Shown here: positions 11,667-23,741 of the stretch, one piece after another
Layout of the letters: every line of letters starts with the position of its first letter
Numbering within the stretch: the stretch's first letter is position 1
NCBI GenBank assembly: GCA_021521415.1
Contig: JAIQDT010004220.1
Span: forward strand, 1 to 64,000
From: Bidens hawaiensis
Lineage: Eukaryota; Streptophyta; Magnoliopsida; Asterales; Asteraceae
Length of the DNA: 64,000 bases
Direction of reading: 5' to 3'
Notes under the pieces: generated by a model
Databases searched by the model: none
What the model was told of the DNA's origin: nothing
The model's input: the letters and a program-made list of their open reading frames with translations, nothing else
Translations under genes and position numbers: made by a program

Positions 11667-12376
11667 TCTTAGTCTCAAACCATTTATATGAAAAAATCTT
11701 ATAAAAGTAGACATGTTTAATCAAGTTTTTGTATCAAAAATAAAACTTAAAAGACAAAAAATAAAACAACTAAACATTAGTACAAATTTAGGGCTAATTT
11801 TAATAAAACAATAAGTCCAAGGTGAAAAATGTAACTTATAAAAAGTGAGTTATTTAGGGTTTGATATTGAGTTTTTTTTATGATACTGCAGCCGCCTCCT
11901 GCCCTCCTCAATATCAAACATAACCTTCAACGTTTATTTAGTGACATAATCAAAATCACTACATCACACATATATCTTTCTTTAAATCTTTGCAAGATGT
12001 TCATCTTCATCGCACATCCTTTTTAGAATTCATCAAAGATCATCTTTACCATAATTATTTTAGTAAGTCGATATTGTATGAATCGCCGGAAAATTGCCTA
12101 TTTAGAGGGCGGCTAGGAAGTGGCGAGGTGAGCGGAAACAATTTGAGTGTTTGCTATATAATATGCAAATCTGATTATTAAAAAGAAAAATAATAACAAA
12201 CCTGCCGGTCCGATCGTCGAGTCACCAGGTCCAGTCCAACCGGCGCCCGCGAAAACCGGCCGGTCCATTAAAAAACGGGTTGTACACGTCGACCCGAACC
12301 GGTATTAGTCCCGGGTCCCGGTCGGACCGGTCCGACCGGCCGGGCCGAGCCGGGTTTCAAAACATGTAATAAAGGT
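11667..12376. other. Gene-free spacer with a CCGG-rich repeat
   Basis: No coding region. Bases about 12200-12360 are strongly GC-rich against AT-rich surroundings and consist of nested CCGG, GGTCCG and CGGACCGG palindromic blocks, ending in GAGCCGGGTTTCAAAAC. This looks like the end of a decayed DNA transposon, but no partner terminus was found. Confidence 0.45.
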
Positions 12377-13771
12377 TCTTAATGCCATATGGCATCATAC
12401 AAGATAGCTTCCTACAAAATTTTCCTACATCTCTCTCTTATTAAATACATTTCCATTTTTATTAATAGTTTTATATTTAACTTTTTTTTCTTTCTTAATC
12501 AATTTTTTCTCTTTTTAATAATTATTTTTTATTTAAATTTTTAATACAAACATAGATACATTATTTAGTTTTATATAAATATGTTGTATTAGTTATTAAT
12601 ATTAATCTTTTATAAGTAACAAATTTTCACGTTGATTTAGATAATATAATTAATTTCAAATAAAGAAATTTTTAACTTCATGTTTATTTTGCAATGAAGA
12701 TTAATAAAGGTTAAACTCAATCACTATAGATGGTTTGATTTGTTTTTGAGACAATCTATTTTAACGCATGGTAAGTTATGTGTTTCATTATTTAAAGTTG
12801 AAATAAAAAACTAAACCAAACTACTAATTTTGATATGTAGGTTAAAATTACAAATATTGTATACAAAACAATATTTAGACATTTATGAAATTTCAACAAC
12901 TTTGTATTTCCATATTGTGTAATATGTAATTTATTCTACTATATGTTATACTTTTAAATCATTTGAACATATTTACATTTTGTTATTGTCTAAACAAATT
13001 TATTTATTCTAACTCGTGTTCTACACGGTTCTTAATGCCATATGCCATTACACATGAGTGACCCTTACAAAATATTCCCATTTCTCTCATGTTAAATATA
13101 TATATTATTTTTCTTATTAATAGTTTTATATTTTATTATCTTTTTCTTTTCAATCTATTATAATTATGTGAACTGCGGCTTTCGTCCATATGGTTTGTCG
13201 AAATCTGCTATTTTAGTCCAATAGTTTTCCCTTATTTGTCTCATATTAACTATGTTGATCCTTACAAAATTTTCCCTCATCTCTCTCATAATAACTACAT
13301 TTCTCTTTTTCATATTTCATTTTCAATTTTTAATAATTCCATTCAGTTTTATTTAAAATTAATACCATCATAAATATGTTAATTTGTTTAATACAAAATG
13401 TATTGCATTAGTTATTAATATTATATTTTTATAAGTAACCAATACGAAACAGGTGAGTTTCTTTAACCGATTAAGTATCAAACATTGTTCACGTCAAAAT
13501 AGTTTAAGATTAGAATGGGTTTTGGTTCACGAGTTGGTTTAAAAAAGTTGCAAATTTACAACTAAGTTTTGATATAAAAATAACAAAGAAATAGTTTATA
13601 ATTTATAAATTTTCTAACAACTTTTTATTTCCAAATTGCGTAATGTGTAATTGTTTTACTGTATAATATATCTTTTTGTATATGATACATTTTTTTTTGT
13701 ATTTCACAATATGTTATTATTTATAAAAAATATTTATTCTAACCCGTGTGCTACACGGGTAACTAACCTAG
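12377..13771 (+). mobile_element. Tandem pair of Helitron-like units
   Basis: Two related AT-rich units start with TCTTAATGCCATATG (12377 and 13030) and end in a short GC hairpin: ACTCGTGTTCTACACGG near 13015-13028 and CCCGTGTGCTACACGGG at 13743-13759. After the second hairpin come TAACTAACCTAG and then T. A 5' TC, a subterminal 3' hairpin about ten bases from CTAG, and a following T are Helitron hallmarks. Unit 1 lacks its own CTAG and runs straight into unit 2. Neither codes for Rep/helicase, so both are non-autonomous. Confidence 0.6.
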
Positions 13772-14584
13772 TAGTAAATATATAAATAACTAAAGTAATT
13801 ATTTGTATGTTTCTTGATGTGGTGTTGCGCGTGCTAATAAGTGTAATGGATTGGGTTTTAGCTTTCGCACAAGATCGTGTTTTAAATTTATAAAAGTGAT
13901 TTCTACTAAAACTAAACACACATAAAATAGGCAAGTGTACCTATCGTACATGTAGAATAGTATTGGTAAGAACCATGTATCGATGGTGGACACAAATGTT
14001 TCTAATAATGAATCTTCGTATTACTTTAATCGGAGAGAATAATCATTTTGGGTTTGATTTTTAAACTTTTTATAAAATATAAATACTTAAATATAATATA
14101 TAGGTGACAAGAAGAGAGTTTCTAAATGTGTAATTCAATTATATGAAGGTTTAACATCTAAAATTAAGAATCCACTCCATTATTCCTTGATGATTATTAA
14201 ATAAACATGTGATAGACTTGTCCTAATAATATATGATAGAATAGTCCCTCATTTCTAAGTGAACATATTCTATGACATAAAAGAAAGTAACATGCGCATA
14301 TTAAAGTCCATCCTTTCCTAATGTCATTCTACCATGAGAATGTCAATTTAAGTAGATAAACAGTTTGTCATAGTAGAACAATTAGGATTGACTTCGATTT
14401 CTCAAATATCAATCCTATCAACTTCGAGTGGTTGTAGTTAACTCACCCTCTCTTGGTTGATTTAATTAGATTATAATTACACATTCCATTAACAAATGAT
14501 TTCTTTAACTAGTATGATAACCTAAGCAATCGTGTTAACAATGTTATTTCAGAATTATCCAAGCTAGAGAAATAGGTCATAGCT
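13772..14584 (+). other. Gene-free flank, possible old LTR remnant
   Basis: AT-rich DNA with no coding potential. From about 13815 it reads TGATGTGGTGTTGCGCG followed by GGCAAGTGTACCTATCG near 13931, a layout found at the start of many plant Gypsy LTRs and similar to the TGATGTGG start at 44044. No matching right end was found. Element B inserted into it after 14584. Confidence 0.35.
14580..14584. repeat. Target-site duplication of element B, left copy (TAGCT)
   Basis: TAGCT at 14580-14584 is repeated exactly at 26817-26821, directly outside the two LTRs. A 5-bp duplication is standard for Gypsy integration and shows that both ends belong to one insertion. Confidence 0.95.
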
Positions 14585-17500
14585 TGTAACACCCCGTAAC
14601 CGCAGCGGAAACGTACACGGGATGCAACAGACACATCTGATATCAACAGCATTGCTTATAAAGAAAACACCACTATATTAATTTAAACGAATTACATTGT
14701 TCCGAGTTTCGTTACCATCTAGGTGTTATCACATAAGTTTTACCGATAGTACATTAACATATTTAATGCAAAATATAGATCCTTAATCTTCCACAAAATA
14801 GCACACATCATCAAGCACGTATCATTCATTCCAATTTGGGTGTACCTAGAAAGCATGTAAAGAAAACGGGTCAACTACGAATAGTTGGTGAGTTTCACTA
14901 ATTTAAATAAACCATGACAAATCATTTTAATAATCATAAATTAATGATGTAATTATGCTGAGCCTACAAGTGAAAACTCTGTTAACCCCGAAACACATTT
15001 AATAACCTCTGGGGACACTGTTAACACAGAAACACATTTAATAACCTCTGTGGACACTGTTAACCCAGAAATACATTTAATAACCTCTGGGGACACTGTT
15101 AACCCAGAAATACATTTAATAACCTCTGGGAACACTGTTACCCCAGAACACTGTTTCGGGCCTTACAATATTAGCAACTCAGACAATTACCATCTCAATT
15201 CATTACCGTACGATTCCCGTACAATAAACATTATATAAATACATTCATTTCCATGCGATCGGCATGTACTTAAACACTTTGATAAAAACATGCTTTCCGC
15301 CCCGGGAAAATATTTAAAACAGTTCAGTAAAAAGGGGCTCGTGAAAACTCACCTTTTTGTGAGCAAGATGTAATACTGTGAACGGCTACCGGCCCGGATC
15401 TGTAATACGATCCCTAAGTCGTTACTACACAATTTCTATTAATATAACTTAAATTCGTGTTAACCGGTACGTCCGGGGACACTGTTAACCCAGTACCGTA
15501 CACGATCCGGGGACAATGTTAACCCCGATACACTTCTCAGGACTTAGATTGTGATATCATTTAGAGTTCTTTAGTCAAAACTACCATTAGTTTGTTTTCT
15601 CGTTTTGCGTGCCTAGCACGGTTATTCGTCTTTATGTTTTCAAAAATGAGTTTAGCCACATACGACCCGAAAATAGTTGTTAGTGATATTTTAATTAAAG
15701 TGGTGAAATTAGAGCTCGGTTTAGACATCTCGTTTGGCCGCGGGGCCCGTTTCCGTCTTTAATATACCGGAAACGACTAAATCGGGTAAAATTACCCAAA
15801 TCATCCGAATTATTTTCGGATGATTTATTTTTACTTGATTAACTTAATTTCATGAATATAGTCCATTTTTAAGGTTTTTATACACCAGTCAGCTCGCTTA
15901 GGCGAACTTTGCCGGTTTACACGTTTTAAGCTTTAAAAGTTTGTTTTTAAGTTCCATTTAGCACAAATAAATATCCGTTTAGTCTCGGATCTTGAAATTT
16001 TGCACAAATCAGTTTTTGACAGTAAGGAATTTTATAAAAATATTTCCAGAATTAATTTTTATATTTAACATTTATTTATCTATTTTTAAACGTCATTTAA
16101 ACACCAAATATGCCGAAAATACCAAACGACCTTAGAAAAATCCCAAATTTTTCTGGGATGACTCCTGCCATCCACATAGTTCCCAGTAATTTTTACAGAA
16201 CCAAAAACTCATTTTTCATGCCATTTTCACCAAAACCGAGCTAGAAAACCCTAGAACTCGTTTTACCGAAAAGCCTACTTAGACTTCTCCAATGGACCTG
16301 AAATTTTGTGTGTGACTTTTATATGTTATAAAAAGATTATCTAAATTTTTCCAGAATTTTTCATGATGTTTAGCTATTTTTCACCATTTTTAGCCAAAAC
16401 CGAGCATTAAATTCACCAAATTTTCATCCTTTATCCAAAACTTACCAAAATTTCACAGATCTCATATTTTCATGTGCAGATCATCTCTGTGAAATTTCGT
16501 GACTCAACTATAATATACCACAATCTGTCCAAATCTTACAAATCATACGAAAAACCGAACTACCTTGTGTTTCTAGCTTTAGATCGCAAAGATCTTGCTT
16601 TCTAGCCTTTGCTAGCAACTAGCTACAACACCTACAAGCACAACAACACCACACCAAGCAAGTTATACCCACAATAAAGCCATTTCTTTCATGGTTTCGG
16701 TTAAGACATCAAACAAAGATTTTAACCGTAAAAATTCGTTTTTGACTCTTTTAACTCCTTTCTTGGACCAAGATCCCTTGTATAACTTGTATACATCACT
16801 TGATCATGCAAGAATCGGTTTCATCTCGGGTTTTCACCCATTTTTCATTTGAAACCTCATTTTCTCAAGATTATGGAATCAAAACTATGAATTAATCATT
16901 ATAACCATGTTTTACCTTGTGTTTCTTGCTTAAAAATCAAAGATTTAGGATGAATGTGTAAAGGGTTGAGAGGATTTGGAGAGTTGGAAGGTAGAAAAAA
17001 GAAAATGAAGTGTGTATGTGTGTGTACCCATGGACCGATCGGTCCATGTATGTGTGGGGGGGCCCACATCTCCAACCTTGGCCACACATTTGGATTGTGT
17101 AATCCGGATAACGTTGTGGATAATCTGGTTCAGTTCGTTTTTCGGTTAAACACTTAATTCGGCTTAAAACGAGGCTAAAACGATCGTTTTTCGGCTTAAA
17201 AATAAAATTTATATAAAACTGATTTAAAATCTTTAAAAACTTAAACCATGACATTTATTGACTCAACACATCATATTGTCGGTCATTGTGCATCTTTTTC
17301 GGCTTGATCGATCGTCTTTTGCTTGGTTTGATGTTAAAGGTTTCGTTTATCGTACCGACGAACTAATAAATCGAAATCCTTTTTCTGTGCTATAATTCAC
17401 TTATCCCGAAGCTTTAATACTTCGTACACATCACTAAACATTATATATTTCGTCTATAATGTAGTCCCCGATTCGTTCGGGTTTCAATAACCGTTCAGCG

Positions 17501-17664
17501 ATTAATCGTAATTTCAATACGACTAGCTGTATATTCGAGTATAATTCGTACTGTGAATCTTATATACTCGTATAAACACATTATATTCTATATATTCAGT
17601 ATTGAATAACACGTAAATAGTATATTCCGGCTAGGGTATACCTGAATTTGCCGGAATCGTTACA
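14585..17664 (-). mobile_element. Element B, 3' LTR (3.08 kb), Ty3/Gypsy Tekay-like
   Basis: Runs from TGTAACACCCCG to CGTTACA on the plus strand; the element reads on the minus strand, so this is its downstream LTR. It matches 23742-26816 with roughly 20-25 substitutions and about ten small indels by eye (under 1 percent). It contains a 4 x 39-bp tandem array. The insertion is young, though probably older than element A. Confidence 0.94.
14980..15135. repeat. 4 x 39-bp tandem repeat in LTR B (left copy)
   Basis: Four 39-bp units beginning TGTTAACCCAGAAA and ending TCTGGGGACAC, then a partial fifth. Because 39 is a multiple of three, the array makes a repetitive open frame on the minus strand that is not a gene. 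Related GGGGACACTGTTAACC pieces recur about 330 bases further on. The array is shared with the other LTR (24136-24291). Confidence 0.92.
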
Positions 17665-17679
17665 TTCTCCCCCCGTTAC
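17665..17679 (-). other. Polypurine tract of element B
   Basis: On the minus strand the purine run GTAACGGGGGGAGAA directly precedes the TGTAACG start of the 3' LTR. It is preceded by the lineage-typical GGACGAAATTT string. This is the plus-strand primer site for reverse transcription. Confidence 0.85.
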
Positions 17680-17700
17680 AAAAATTTCGTCCAAGAAATT

Positions 17701-19197
17701 TTACGCATCAACTACTTCCTTTTGCGGAAATAGGTGGGGGTATTTCTTCCGAAATTCGTTCTTTCGTTCCCAAGTATATTCTGGGCCTCGTTGCGAGTTC
17801 CATCTAACTTTGACCAAAGAGATCTTATTGTGTCTAAGTTGCTTGATTTTCCCGTCTACTATTTCTATGGGCTCCTCTACAATGTTGAGCTTATCATTTA
17901 TTTGGACACCCTCTAAAGGTAACACCGATGTCTCATCCGACAGACACATTTTCAAGTTCGACACGTGAAACACGTTGTGAACTGCACTCAGTTCATCAGG
18001 CAGTTCTAGTCGGTATGCTACAGGACCGATTTTTGCAATAATGTCGAACGGTCCAATGTATCTAGGGGCTAACTTCCCCGCCTTTCCAAATCTGACTACT
18101 CCTTTCCAAGGTGATACTTTCAAATACACTTTATCACCTTTCTCAAATGATAACGGTTTTCTATGGGTATCGGCATAACTCTTCTGCCGATCCCGTGCGG
18201 CCTTCAGATTGTTCTTAATTTCAAGAATTTTGCTGGTCGTTTCCTGGACCAGATCTGATCTAATAACCTGTGTGTCGCCCACCTCAGTCCAGCAGAGTGG
18301 TGATCGGCACTTCCGTCCATATAATGCTTCGTAAGGTGCTGCCTTTATACTGCTATGGTAACTGTTATTATAGGAAAATTCAACGAGTGGGAGATGTTGA
18401 TCCCAATTTCCCTTAAAATCCAGTACGCATGCACGAAGCAAATCCTCCAGTGTTTGGATGGTCCTCTCAGACTGACCGTCGGTCTGAGGGTGGTAAGCTG
18501 TGCTTAGATCAATACGCGTTCCCAGCGCTTCTTGGACAGCTTGCCAAAGTTTGGAGGTGAAATGGCTATCCCGATCGGAGATGATCGAGATGGGTATACC
18601 GTGACGAGACACAATTTCATTTATATAAATCTGCGCAAGTCTCTCAGTGTTATAATTATTTCTAATCGGAATAAAATGTGCCGATTTGGTTAATCGATCC
18701 ACGACTACCCAAATTGCATCATGTCCTCGGGACGTCTTGGGGAGATGTGTCACAAAATCCATCGTGATCTGCTCCCACTTCCATTCGGGAATTTCCGGTT
18801 GTTGTAACATTCCCGAAGGTTTCTGGTGCTCCGCCTTAACCCTCGCACACGTCGAACACTTGCCGACGTATGTGGCTATATCCTTTTTCATACCCGGCCA
18901 CTAGTAGAACTCCTTCACATCCTTGTACATCTTATCCGATCCCGGATGTATGGAATATTTTGATTTATGCGCTTCGTCCATGATTAATTCACGAATGTCA
19001 TGGAGGGTCGGGATCCAAATCCGATTTTTGAAATAGAGAATTTCGTCCACGCGCTGTTCGAAATTCTTCTCGTTACCGTAAAGTCCCTCTTTTTCCAATT
19101 GTTCCTCTTTCAACGCCTCGCGTTGAGCGACTCGAATTAAATCTGAAAGGTTCGACTGGACAATCATCCCCAGCGCTCGCACACGCAGTGGTTTAAC
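17701..19197 (-). pseudogene. gag-pol: Element B integrase-chromodomain region, with internal stop
   Basis: Continues the element B polyprotein in the same frame after the TGA at 19198-19200. It holds the integrase zinc-binding region (HPGSDKM, CSTCARV), the catalytic core (MDF, SDRD, SERT; about polyprotein residues 1217, 1277 and 1313), the GPF module (RYIGPFDI) and a chromodomain-like tail (LVKVRW, YTWERK, YPHLF). A second stop, TAG at 18901-18903, falls inside the WWPG motif between zinc finger and core, at a position where the element A protein has Trp. The result is two dead fragments of 93 and 396 residues. About 1568 residues were encoded in total, the normal size for a Tekay-type polyprotein. 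Confidence 0.92.
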
Positions 19198-22100
19198 TCA
19201 ATCTTTCCAACTCAAGGCATCGGCTACGACGTTAGCCTTGCCGGGGTGATAACGGATGTCACAGTCATAGTCGCTTAACAACTCGACCCATCTTCGTTGC
19301 CTCATATTCAGTTCTTTCTGGTCGAATATGTGTTGCAAACTTTTATGATCGGTGAAGATGGTGCACTTTGTACCGTAGAGATAATGTCTCCAGATTTTAA
19401 GTGCGAAGATAACTGCTCCCAGTTCTAAGTCATGAGTAGTGTAATTTTTCTCGTGTATTTTTAACTGTCGAGAAGCATAGGCTATAACCTTATTATTTTG
19501 CATCAACACACATCCTAACCCTCTCCGGGATGCGTCACAATACACGACAAAACCATCGTCTCCGTCGGGGAGACTTAAGATTGGCGCTTGGCACAATCTT
19601 TGTTTTAGCGTTTGAAACGCCGTTTCCTGCTCTTCACCCCATTCATACTTTCGATCCTTTTGGGTCAAAAGGGTTAAAGGTTGGGCAATGCTGGAAAAGT
19701 TCTCTATAAATCGACGATAATATCCAGCTAAGCCTAAGAATTGGCGGATTTCCTTTGGCGATTTAGGCGCTTGCCAATTCTTAACTGCTTCAACCTTACT
19801 TGGATCAACGTGTATTCCTTGATGGTTTATGACGTGACCAAGGAATTGCACTTCTTGTAACCAGAAGTTACACTTGGAGAATTTTGCATACAACTTCTCC
19901 TGATTTAGAAGCTCTAAAATTAATCTTAAGTGTTGCTCGTGCTCTCCTTTACTCTTCGAGTATATCAAAATATCGTCAATAAACACGATGACGAATTTAT
20001 CGAGGTAGGGCTTACAGACTCGATTCATGAGATCCATGAACACTGCTGGCGCATTTTTTAGTCCAAAAGGCATAACTAAGAATTCGTAATGGCCGTAGCG
20101 AGTCCGGAATGCGGTTTTTGGGATGTCCTCCTCCTGAATTCTAACCTGATGGTATCCCGATCTAAGATCTATTTTTGAGAAGTAGCTCGCACCTTGTAGT
20201 TGGTCGAACAGATCATCGATTCGGGGGAGAGGATACCTATTTTTGATTGTCAACTTGTTCAATTCCCTGTAATCAATGCACATTCTAAGGCTCCCGTCCT
20301 TCTTTTTCACGAATAGTACAGGTGCACCCCACGGGGAATAACTGGGACATATAAATCCTTTATCCAACAATTCCTGCAATTGGTTGGATAATTCTTGCAT
20401 CTCGGATGGTGCAAGTCGGTAGGGCGCCTTAGCAACAGGGCCAGCTTGAGGTAATAAGTCGATTCTGAATTCGACCTGTCGGGTTGGCGGTAATCCAGGA
20501 AGTTCCTCTGGGAAAACTTGTGGAAATTCACGTATCACTGGGATATCGTCCACCCGTTTTTCCTCAGGGTCCGTGGCCGTCAAGCTCGCTAGATACGCCA
20601 CGCACCCCTGGCGTATATATTTTAACACCTTGAGGTGGGATATAAACGGTATCATATTGCCCGACTTCTCACCCTGCACTAATACCTCTTCGTCATCCGA
20701 CACCCGGATCTTTACGATTTTCTTTTCACAGTTTATTTCTACCTTGTTACGTGCTAACCAATCCATTCCCACTATCACGTCAAAACTACCCAATTCTACC
20801 GGTAACAAGTCAATCGGAAAGGATTGTTCGTTCAGAAGAAAGGGGCAATTCCGAACTATCTGATTAACTATCATGGTTTTACCGTTAGCGACTTCTACGG
20901 TGTAAGGCTCTATGGTTTCACCAATTGGAAGGTTTGCTATCGACAGGAATTTAACGGAAACAAAACTCCTATCGGCGCCTGTATCAAATAATACAGAAGC
21001 GTAATGATCAGAGACGAGGAATGTACCTGTCACTACACTGGGGTCCTGGCGTGCTTCGTTCGCCCCCATCACGAATGCTCGGCCTCGCGCCGGATTGGAC
21101 GACGATGCCTGACCCGTGGGTTGCCTCCCGTTTCCTCCCTGGTTCAGTTTCGGACAGTGTCTTTTGAAGTGATCCGTGCTGCCGCATTCATAGCAAGCAC
21201 GGCTGGTGGTCACCATTTGGTTTCCTTGCGGGTTTTGTTGTCGGGCTGATTGGGTCCTAAATGGCTGCGCACGGATAGGTTGCGGTTGCCGGTTCAAGTT
21301 GTTCAGGTTTGTCCTACAACTCGGTGCGTAGTGCCCAATCCTGCCGCACCGGTGGCACACCACTTCTTTGCACATGCCACCATGGTGGTAACCGCATTTC
21401 CCACACTTAGGAAACGTTCCCTTCTGCGGTTCTTGCCTTCCGCCTGAACTAGTCATGGCGTAGTTCTGGGCAGTGGGCCTAGCACGTTTACCTTGCTGCT
21501 TCTCCTGGATCCTATGGTCATGTGTACCCCGCTTTCCCCCAGCGGACTCTCCCGCCACCTTCAGTGACCCGCTCCTTACGAAATCATACGTGACGATACC
21601 AGCTTGCGTCACCGCACCCTCATACGTCTGGTGTCCCCCAGAATTGACTATACTCCTTACAACTGGAGTTAGCCCCCAAATATAACGCTCAACCCTCTTC
21701 GACTCTGGGGTGACCAACCATGGTACCAATCGCGACAACTCATTAAACAGGTTCGTATAACCCAAATGGTCTGCCCCCTGCATCTCCAGGTTCCACAATT
21801 CATTTTCTAATTTTTGCAATTCGTTTTTCGGGCAGAAATGTTCCAGTACAAGAGCCTTGAGTTCTGTCCAGGTCATGCGGTTTGTCGCCGCCTGACCCCG
21901 GGTCTGCACTATCGTGTTCCACCATGTCAAGGCATGGTCCGTGAATGTGCAGGTAGCATACTTAACAACACAATCCTCGGGGCAGTTGCTGATATTCACA
22001 ACGGATTCTAGTTTCTCCATCCACTTAACCAACCCATTTGGTCCCTCAGACCCGCTAAACTCTAGAGGTTTGCACAACATAAAGTCTTTGATCGAACATC

Positions 22101-22407
22101 CCCTGGATGCACGAATCGGTTCAGTACGGTTCGTCTCTACCGTAGGTATAGGGCCATTACTGTCTGTAACGACCACCCTAGGCGGTGCGTCATTACTCGG
22201 AATCGTGTTATCATTCTGTGGAGGATTAACATTTTGTTCCCCGTCATTATTGGTGGCCGTTTGATTGCTCGGAGGGGTTGGATTGGCCGAATTGTTAATA
22301 CTGGCGGCGATGCGCGATACTATATCCGGTATCGCCGCCTCTAACTGTTGAGCAATCAAACGACTCACGTCCACTTCCGACAATTGGGCTGAACGTTTTG
22401 GTGCCAT
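19198..22407 (-). pseudogene. gag-pol: Element B gag-protease-RT-RNase H
   Basis: Open for 1069 codons from the ATG at 22407 (MAPKRSAQ). The frame extends 15 codons further upstream, but that extension is hydrophobic and unconserved, and the chosen ATG follows a GTGTAG acceptor-like site. In order: capsid with LTWWN; two CCHC-like knuckles plus [14 protein letters not shown]; protease DTGA near residue 475; RT with FIDDIL near 809; RNase H CDAS near 958. It ends at TGA 19198-19200 shortly after RNase H; element A has no stop there. The protein is homologous to, but clearly diverged from, element A, so they are separate families of the same lineage. Confidence 0.93.
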
Positions 22408-22777
22408 TCTACACAACATCAAGAAAATATATATAATTAATACAAGTTCCAATCATAAAACACAACAAACATTCCATTCATTAACAAACATTAGTACATA
22501 TTACATCCCTGTCAGTTCACATACTTTTCCTGTCATCATTACATAAGTTAAGTTTTCCTACATAGGGCCTATGTCGGCATCATCTCGACATAACCCACAA
22601 TGGGTCAGTGCTTGAATGATACCCAAAAGTATCTATAACGATATACCCCAAAAGAGACCCCCCTAAGGGCCAGTGGTTGTATTATACTACCCAAGATTCA
22701 CTCTATGTTAGCATCACCACTAACTGCTTACACAGAGTATCAAAAAGCGGTTCCTGTCTACTCCCATCCTAACACAA

Positions 22778-23378
22778 CTAAACACGGTGGTATACCAAAC
22801 CCACCAACACCGCCACCAACACCACCATCACAGCCAGCATAACCCGGATCCGCGTCTCCATCCGGCCGATCATCCACTGGGAGTATGAGCACTCCCTCTT
22901 CAGCTGCGAAATTGCATACTGGTGGTCCAGTATGCAATCCCCTAGGTACATCCGCCTCTGTACCCCCACCGTCAAGGCGGCGGAGTGCTCATTCACCTAT
23001 TCGGTGAGCACTCGTAGCCACACCGCCGCGTCCCTCTCCTGCCTAGGGAGACCCCACACAGGTGGAGTCACAGGCTCGGGCTGGGAGCGGGAGGACTCGC
23101 CCCTGCGGGTAGCAGGTCTGGGTGGGGGCGAGGTAGATGGGACCTGAGGAACACTGATCCGCGCCGTGAGGCGGGGGTCCGAATCCGGGAGGGATAGGGA
23201 CGGCCTGTGGTGCGGGTGGGGTAGGAGATCAAGCAATCCTGGCAGGGGAGGACTGGCTAGAGCTCCTAACACTAGCCTCGCTAGGCTCGGAGCTGGATGA
23301 TACGGGGTGGCCCCCAGAGTTCCCGGAGCTGGCTTCCTCCGGGTCCTCCTCCATCGATGCACTAGGTGTTCTTGACAT
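22778..23378 (-). pseudogene. Leader ORF of element B: Ser/Pro-rich protein with C-terminal membrane-like segment, broken
   Basis: Between the primer site and gag on the minus strand lies a decayed extra gene. It starts at ATG 23378 (MSRTPSASMEED), is Ser/Glu-rich and stops at 23229. The adjacent frame then continues the Pro/Ser-rich composition to a TAG at 22997-22999. After that stop the same frame encodes a segment that ends in a run of about 20 hydrophobic residues (VMLAVMVVLVAVLVGLVY) just before its stop at 22778. The original product was probably about 200 residues with a tail anchor. At least one frameshift and one nonsense change are needed to explain it. It occupies the same slot as the leader ORF of element A but shows no clear sequence likeness. 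Function unknown. Confidence 0.55.
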
Positions 23379-23720
23379 TCTAACCTGCACACAAGTTAAC
23401 AAACATATAGTTCTTTCCATAGTGTAAATCGTAATCAAATTAATATACACTTACTTATACAACTTGACCACACACAATATTATCATATATTTGCACATAT
23501 GTTGCCAATTTTACCTATTAAAGTCCCCCGTGACTTCCCCTGATTCCCTCGTGCGGACAAGTCTGTTATTATGTTCCGGACCATAATAACTCACTTGTCC
23601 ATCCAAGTTCATCCAGACCTCGTTACAATAAATTATTAGTTGATATTCAGATCCTATAACACTTGAGCTACTTGTTATATTTTAGGTATCTTTTAAAGAC
23701 ATCATAATTCTTTATAACCA

Positions 23721-23736
23721 ATGGCTCTGATACCAA
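23721..23736 (-). other. Primer binding site of element B (tRNA-iMet type)
   Basis: Minus-strand TGGTATCAGAGCCATT lies five bases inside the 5' LTR end at 23742. It is complementary to the initiator methionine tRNA 3' end and sets the element's minus orientation. Confidence 0.93.
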
Positions 23737-23741
23737 GTTCT

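Noticed and set aside
14953..15135. Repetitive 60-residue frame on the minus strand (EVIKCISGLTVSP-type units), also at 24109-24291
   Set aside because: It is a by-product of the 39-bp LTR minisatellite.
14980..15150. CRISPR-like regular spacing of repeats
   Set aside because: Units are contiguous with no unique spacers, and the genome is a plant nuclear genome.
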